Positions 3,705-6,781 of a stretch of DNA of 6,781 bases are shown here, piece by piece. Each line of letters begins with the position of its first letter. Within the stretch, counting starts at the first letter, position 1. The DNA is from an uncultured Bacilli bacterium (GTDB lineage Bacteria; Bacillota_I; Bacilli_A; RF39; UBA660). The DNA lies in NCBI GenBank assembly GCA_947626215.1, contig CANQRJ010000078.1, positions 1 through 6,781 of the forward strand, written 5' to 3'. The notes beneath the pieces are model-generated. The model worked only from the letters and a program-made list of their open reading frames with translations. It made no database searches and was not told where the DNA came from. The position numbers and the translations under genes are program-made.

Positions 3705-6515
3705 ATGGATAAAATTATTGTAAAGGGAGCAAGAGAAAACAATTTAAAAAATATAAATATTGAACTTCCTAAAAATAAACTAATAGTAATGACAGGAGTA
3801 TCAGGTTCTGGTAAAAGTAGTCTAGCTTTTGATACCATTTTTGCTGAAGGTCAAAGAAGATATGTAGAAAGTCTTTCTGCTTATGCAAGACAATTTATTG
3901 GAGGAACCGAAAAACCAGATGTCGATAGTATAGAAGGACTATCTCCTAGTATTTCTATTGATCAGAAAACAACGAATAAAAACCCTCGTAGTACGGTAGG
4001 AACCATAACCGAAATTTATGATTTTTTAAGACTTTTATACGCGCGTATTGGAGTTCCATATTGTCCTAATCATCATATTCCAATTAAAAGTCAAAGTATT
4101 GAAGAAATGACCAATAAAGTGATGGAGTTTCCTTTAGGAACAAAATTAGAAATTTTAGCCCCAGTGGTTCATGGTGAAAAAGGAACTCATAAAGATTTAT
4201 TTGATGATTTAAGAGCCAAAGGATTTTCAAGAGTAAGAGTAAACGGCAATGTTTTGAGTTTAGATGAAGAAATTCCTTTAGAAAAAAATAAAAAAGACAA
4301 TATTGATGTCGTAGTAGACCGTATTGTAGTCAAAGAAAGTGAAAGAGGAAGAATTTTTGAATCCATTGAAACCAGTACAAAACTAGCAGATGGCAAAGTC
4401 GTATTACATATTATAGATGGCGAAGAAATCGTAATGAGTGAGCATTATGCTTGTATTCATTGTAATTATTCTATTCCTGAATTAGAACCAAGATTGTTTT
4501 CTTTTAATAGTCCTTATGGAGCTTGTCCAGAATGTAAAGGATTAGGAACTAAATTAAAAATAAGTGAAGAACTTATCATTCCAAATAAAGACAAAAGTTT
4601 AAATCAAAATGCCTTACTTGGTTATACCATTGAAAATAATGTTCATAACACCACCATAAGAGCTATTTGTGAGAAATATGGAATCGATATGAACATTCCT
4701 GTAAAAGACATTCCAAAAGAGAAATTAAATATTTTGTTATATGGATCAAATGAACCGATTGAAATCAAATATGTAGCTAAAAACGGTAATGTTCGTTATA
4801 CGAATGATTATTTTGAAGGAGCGATTCCAAACTTAGAAAGAAGATACATTGAAACCACAAGTGCTTGGACGAGAGAATGGTTAGAAACATTCATGGTGGA
4901 AACGGAATGTGTGAAATGTCATGGAACAAGACTTCAAGACAGTGTTTTAAATATCTTTATCAATAAAAAGAATATTTATGATATGACGACGATGAGCATC
5001 CGTGAGTTAAGAGATTTTTTAAGAGAATTAAAACTTACCAAGGAAGAAGAAAATATCAGTCGTTTATTACTTACAGAAATTGATAATCGTTTAAGTTTCT
5101 TAGTAAACGTTGGACTTGAATATTTAACACTTCATCGACCTGCCGGCACTTTATCTGGTGGAGAGTCCCAAAGAATCAGACTTGCCACTCAAATAGGAAG
5201 TAAATTATCTGGGGTTCTTTATGTCTTAGATGAGCCAAGTATTGGACTTCATCAAAAAGATAATGAAAAACTCATTCATTCCTTAGAAGAAATGAGAGAC
5301 TTAGGCAACACTTTAATAGTGGTAGAACATGATGAAGATACAATGCGGGCGGCCGATTTCTTAGTCGATATTGGTCCAGGAGCCGGAGAAGAAGGGGGTC
5401 GTGTAGTAAGTGCAGGAACTCCAGAAGAAGTCATGAAAGACAAAAATAGTTTAACTGGAAGATACTTAAGTGGTTTAGAAAAAATTGAAGTTCCAAAAAA
5501 AAGAAGAAAAGGAAATGGCTTATATTTAGAAGTATTAAAAGCAGAAGAACATAACTTAAAAAAGATTAATGTCAAATTTCCTTTAGGAAAATTTATCTGT
5601 GTAACTGGAGTATCAGGTTCTGGAAAGAGCTCTTTAGTAAATGAAATTTTATATAAAACCGTTGCTAAAAAAATTTATAATTCCAAAGAAATTCCAGGAA
5701 AATGCAAAGAAGTAAAAGGATTAGAAAATATTGATAAAGTGGTTATGATTAGTCAAGATGCCATTGGAAGAACACCAAGAAGTAATCCTGCAACTTACGT
5801 AGGTGTGTTTGATGATATTCGAGACTTATATGCCAATACAAAAGAAAGTAAAATGCATGGTTACGACAAAGGAAGATTTTCATTTAATGTCAAAGGCGGT
5901 AGATGTGAAGCTTGTTGGGGCGATGGAGTGAAAAAAATTGAAATGCACTTCTTACCAGATGTTTATGTTCCATGTGATGTTTGTCATGGAAAACGTTACA
6001 ATAAAGAAACATTGGAAATTAAATTTAAAGGTAAAAATATCAGTGAAGTCTTAGACATGAGAGTCAGTGAAGCCACAAAATTTTTTGAAAATGTTCCTAA
6101 AATCAAAAGAAAATTAGATGTTTTAATGGATGTAGGACTTACTTATATTACTTTAGGACAAAGTGCTCCAACACTTTCAGGTGGAGAAGCAGGAAGAGTA
6201 AAATTAGCGAAAGAGCTTCAAAAGAAAGCAACAGGAAAAAGTTTATTTATTTTAGATGAACCAACTACAGGATTACATACAGAAGATATAAAAAAATTAT
6301 TAGTCATTTTAAATCGTATTGTCGATAATGGAGACACAGTCATTGTAATTGAACACAACTTAGATGTTATTAAAGTAGCAGACTACATTATCGATTTAGG
6401 ACCAGATGGTGGGATTAACGGAGGAACTGTGGTGGCAACAGGAACTCCAGAAGAAGTGAGCAAAAATGAAAAATCATATACAGGAAAGTGGCTTAAAAAA
6501 GTATTAAAAAAATAA
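3705..6515 (+). CDS. uvrA: UvrA, ATPase subunit of the UvrABC excision nuclease
   Basis: UvrA forms a dimer that scans DNA for bulky lesions and loads UvrB in nucleotide excision repair. The 936-residue length is normal. The start ATG at 3705 has GAGGTG 4 nt upstream and gives the family N-terminus MDKIIVKGARENNLKNINIE; the open frame continues 31 codons further upstream, but that stretch contains the promoter. Two ABC ATPase modules are visible: Walker A GVSGSGKSS at 31-39 and 635-643; signature LSGGESQR at 483-490 and LSGGEAGR at 824-831; Walker B ending LDEPSIGLH (508-516) and LDEPTTGLH (850-858). Zinc-ligand candidates are C120/H123 with C402/C405, C250/C253 with C274/C277, and C734/C737 with C757/C760. 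The insertion segment IGRTPRSNPATY (687-698) is conserved. The second signature has Gly830 where Gln is usual. uvrB, often adjacent in Firmicutes, is not in the window, and I see no GAAC-N4-GTTC LexA box in front of the gene. Confidence 0.98.
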   Translation: MDKIIVKGARENNLKNINIELPKNKLIVMTGVSGSGKSSLAFDTIFAEGQRRYVESLSAYARQFIGGTEKPDVDSIEGLSPSISIDQKTTNKNPRSTVGTITEIYDFLRLLYARIGVPYCPNHHIPIKSQSIEEMTNKVMEFPLGTKLEILAPVVHGEKGTHKDLFDDLRAKGFSRVRVNGNVLSLDEEIPLEKNKKDNIDVVVDRIVVKESERGRIFESIETSTKLADGKVVLHIIDGEEIVMSEHYACIHCNYSIPELEPRLFSFNSPYGACPECKGLGTKLKISEELIIPNKDKSLNQNALLGYTIENNVHNTTIRAICEKYGIDMNIPVKDIPKEKLNILLYGSNEPIEIKYVAKNGNVRYTNDYFEGAIPNLERRYIETTSAWTREWLETFMVETECVKCHGTRLQDSVLNIFINKKNIYDMTTMSIRELRDFLRELKLTKEEENISRLLLTEIDNRLSFLVNVGLEYLTLHRPAGTLSGGESQRIRLATQIGSKLSGVLYVLDEPSIGLHQKDNEKLIHSLEEMRDLGNTLIVVEHDEDTMRAADFLVDIGPGAGEEGGRVVSAGTPEEVMKDKNSLTGRYLSGLEKIEVPKKRRKGNGLYLEVLKAEEHNLKKINVKFPLGKFICVTGVSGSGKSSLVNEILYKTVAKKIYNSKEIPGKCKEVKGLENIDKVVMISQDAIGRTPRSNPATYVGVFDDIRDLYANTKESKMHGYDKGRFSFNVKGGRCEACWGDGVKKIEMHFLPDVYVPCDVCHGKRYNKETLEIKFKGKNISEVLDMRVSEATKFFENVPKIKRKLDVLMDVGLTYITLGQSAPTLSGGEAGRVKLAKELQKKATGKSLFILDEPTTGLHTEDIKKLLVILNRIVDNGDTVIVIEHNLDVIKVADYIIDLGPDGGINGGTVVATGTPEEVSKNEKSYTGKWLKKVLKK

Positions 6516-6527
6516 TTTTGTAACAAT

Positions 6528-6579
6528 TTAAACTCACTTATAAACAAATAAGATGGTTAGTTTCTATGTTTGAGTTTAA
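6528..6579 (+). repeat. Inverted repeat in the uvrA 3' region
   Basis: TTAAACTCA (6528-6536) is matched by its inverted copy TGAGTTTAA (6571-6579). Inside it, CTTAT (6537-6541) and ATAAG (6548-6552) form a smaller hairpin. There is no T tract afterwards, so it is a structured 3' untranslated region upstream of the real terminator rather than a terminator itself. Chance is possible in such AT-rich DNA. Confidence 0.4.
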
Positions 6580-6599
6580 TTTAAAAAATGATTAATATA

Positions 6600-6636
6600 A
6601 AAAAGATGAAAAAGAGCAAAAATTTTTCATCTTTTT
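6600..6636 (+). terminator. Intrinsic terminator after uvrA
   Basis: AAAAAGATGAAAAA (6600-6613) pairs perfectly over 14 bp with TTTTTCATCTTTTT (6623-6636) around a 9-nt loop (GAGCAAAAA). The right arm ends in five T. The A-rich left and T-rich right ends allow it to work in both directions. Confidence 0.85.
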
Positions 6637-6709
6637 GTATAAAAATAAAGAAAATATTTTACAATGATACCTATGAAATGAAAAGAGAAATATTCAATTT
6701 TTATTTGTA

Positions 6710-6746
6710 GGTTTGTCAAACAAAAGTGACAAAGTCACGACAAACC
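6710..6746. repeat. Nested inverted repeats with two mutually exclusive pairings
   Basis: GGTTTGTC (6710-6717) pairs with GACAAACC (6739-6746). Between them, GTGAC (6726-6730) pairs with GTCAC (6734-6738) around AAA and stacks directly on the outer stem, leaving 6718-6725 as a bulge. Alternatively TTTGTCA (6712-6718) pairs with TGACAAA (6727-6733) around an 8-nt loop. This disrupts both other stems. No gene is seen here; the element may be the start of a leader, a recombinase site or the edge of a mobile element continuing to the right. Confidence 0.6.
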
Positions 6747-6753
6747 AACGATA

Positions 6754-6779
6754 GATTATTTTAACTTGTTAAAATAATC
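6754..6779. repeat. Perfect 12-bp inverted repeat at the right end
   Basis: GATTATTTTAAC (6754-6765) and its exact inverted copy GTTAAAATAATC (6768-6779) are separated by TT. It lies 7 bp after the nested repeats. The window ends 2 bases later, so it cannot be seen whether a T tract, a gene or a mobile-element end follows. It could be a hairpin or an operator dyad. Confidence 0.65.
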
Positions 6780-6781
6780 AC

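Noticed and set aside
3581..3838. Minus-strand open frame antisense to the uvrA start
   Set aside because: It lies across the uvrA promoter and Walker A coding region, has no ribosome binding site and no protein-like pattern; it is a shadow of uvrA.
4187..5575. Two minus-strand open frames inside uvrA (4187-4396 and 5276-5575)
   Set aside because: Both are low-complexity Ser/Leu/Phe frames on the antisense strand of a well-conserved gene; they are by-products of its codon use.
6678..6710. Ten-codon frame (MKREIFNFYL) as a leader peptide before the right-end repeats
   Set aside because: There is no ribosome binding site and no run of regulatory codons; frames this short arise easily by chance.
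6710..6781. Integron attC or IS200/IS605-type end
   Set aside because: I find no clear paired RYYYAAC/GTTRRRY core sites, and no transposase or integrase is in view; the window ends too early to decide.

Overview
The window is a stretch of AT-rich chromosome, apparently from a low-GC Gram-positive gut-type bacterium (Bacilli/Erysipelotrichia or Mycoplasmatota-like relatives). The evidence is A/T-biased codon use, Shine-Dalgarno sites of GGAG/GAGGTG type, extended -10 (TGn) promoters, and a surface protein of a type I associate with such commensals. Every tryptophan I checked is TGG, and UvrA reads full length with TGA as a stop, so the standard bacterial code applies. The exact taxon cannot be fixed from this window.

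Layout from left to right: (1) the 3' end of an Rpn-family PD-(D/E)XK nuclease gene (1-264, +), closed by an AT-rich hairpin and T9 tract. (2) A gene for a 424-residue membrane-anchored extracytoplasmic protein (368-1642, +). Its promoter carries an uninterrupted run of ten G inside the spacer between the -35 and the extended -10, the arrangement expected of a phase-variable promoter tuned by slipped-strand mispairing. (3) A short-chain dehydrogenase/reductase (1756-2511, +). (4) A convergent intergenic region with two copies of a perfect palindrome that share 13-bp half-sites but differ at the central dinucleotide. (5) An unrecognised cytoplasmic protein on the minus strand (2644-3525). (6) A divergent promoter region and uvrA (3705-6515, +), the ATPase subunit of nucleotide excision repair, followed by a 14-bp intrinsic terminator. 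(7) A gene-free right end with an intricate set of inverted repeats, including arms that can pair in two mutually exclusive ways.

The genes do not form one pathway. uvrA is the housekeeping anchor; the left part looks like accessory surface-variation DNA. The most noteworthy item is the G10 promoter of the surface protein: the present length gives the ideal 17-bp spacer (predicted ON), and loss or gain of one or more G would change expression without touching the coding sequence. Next are the twin palindromes, the switch-like repeats at the right end, and a Gln-to-Gly replacement in the second ABC signature motif of UvrA.
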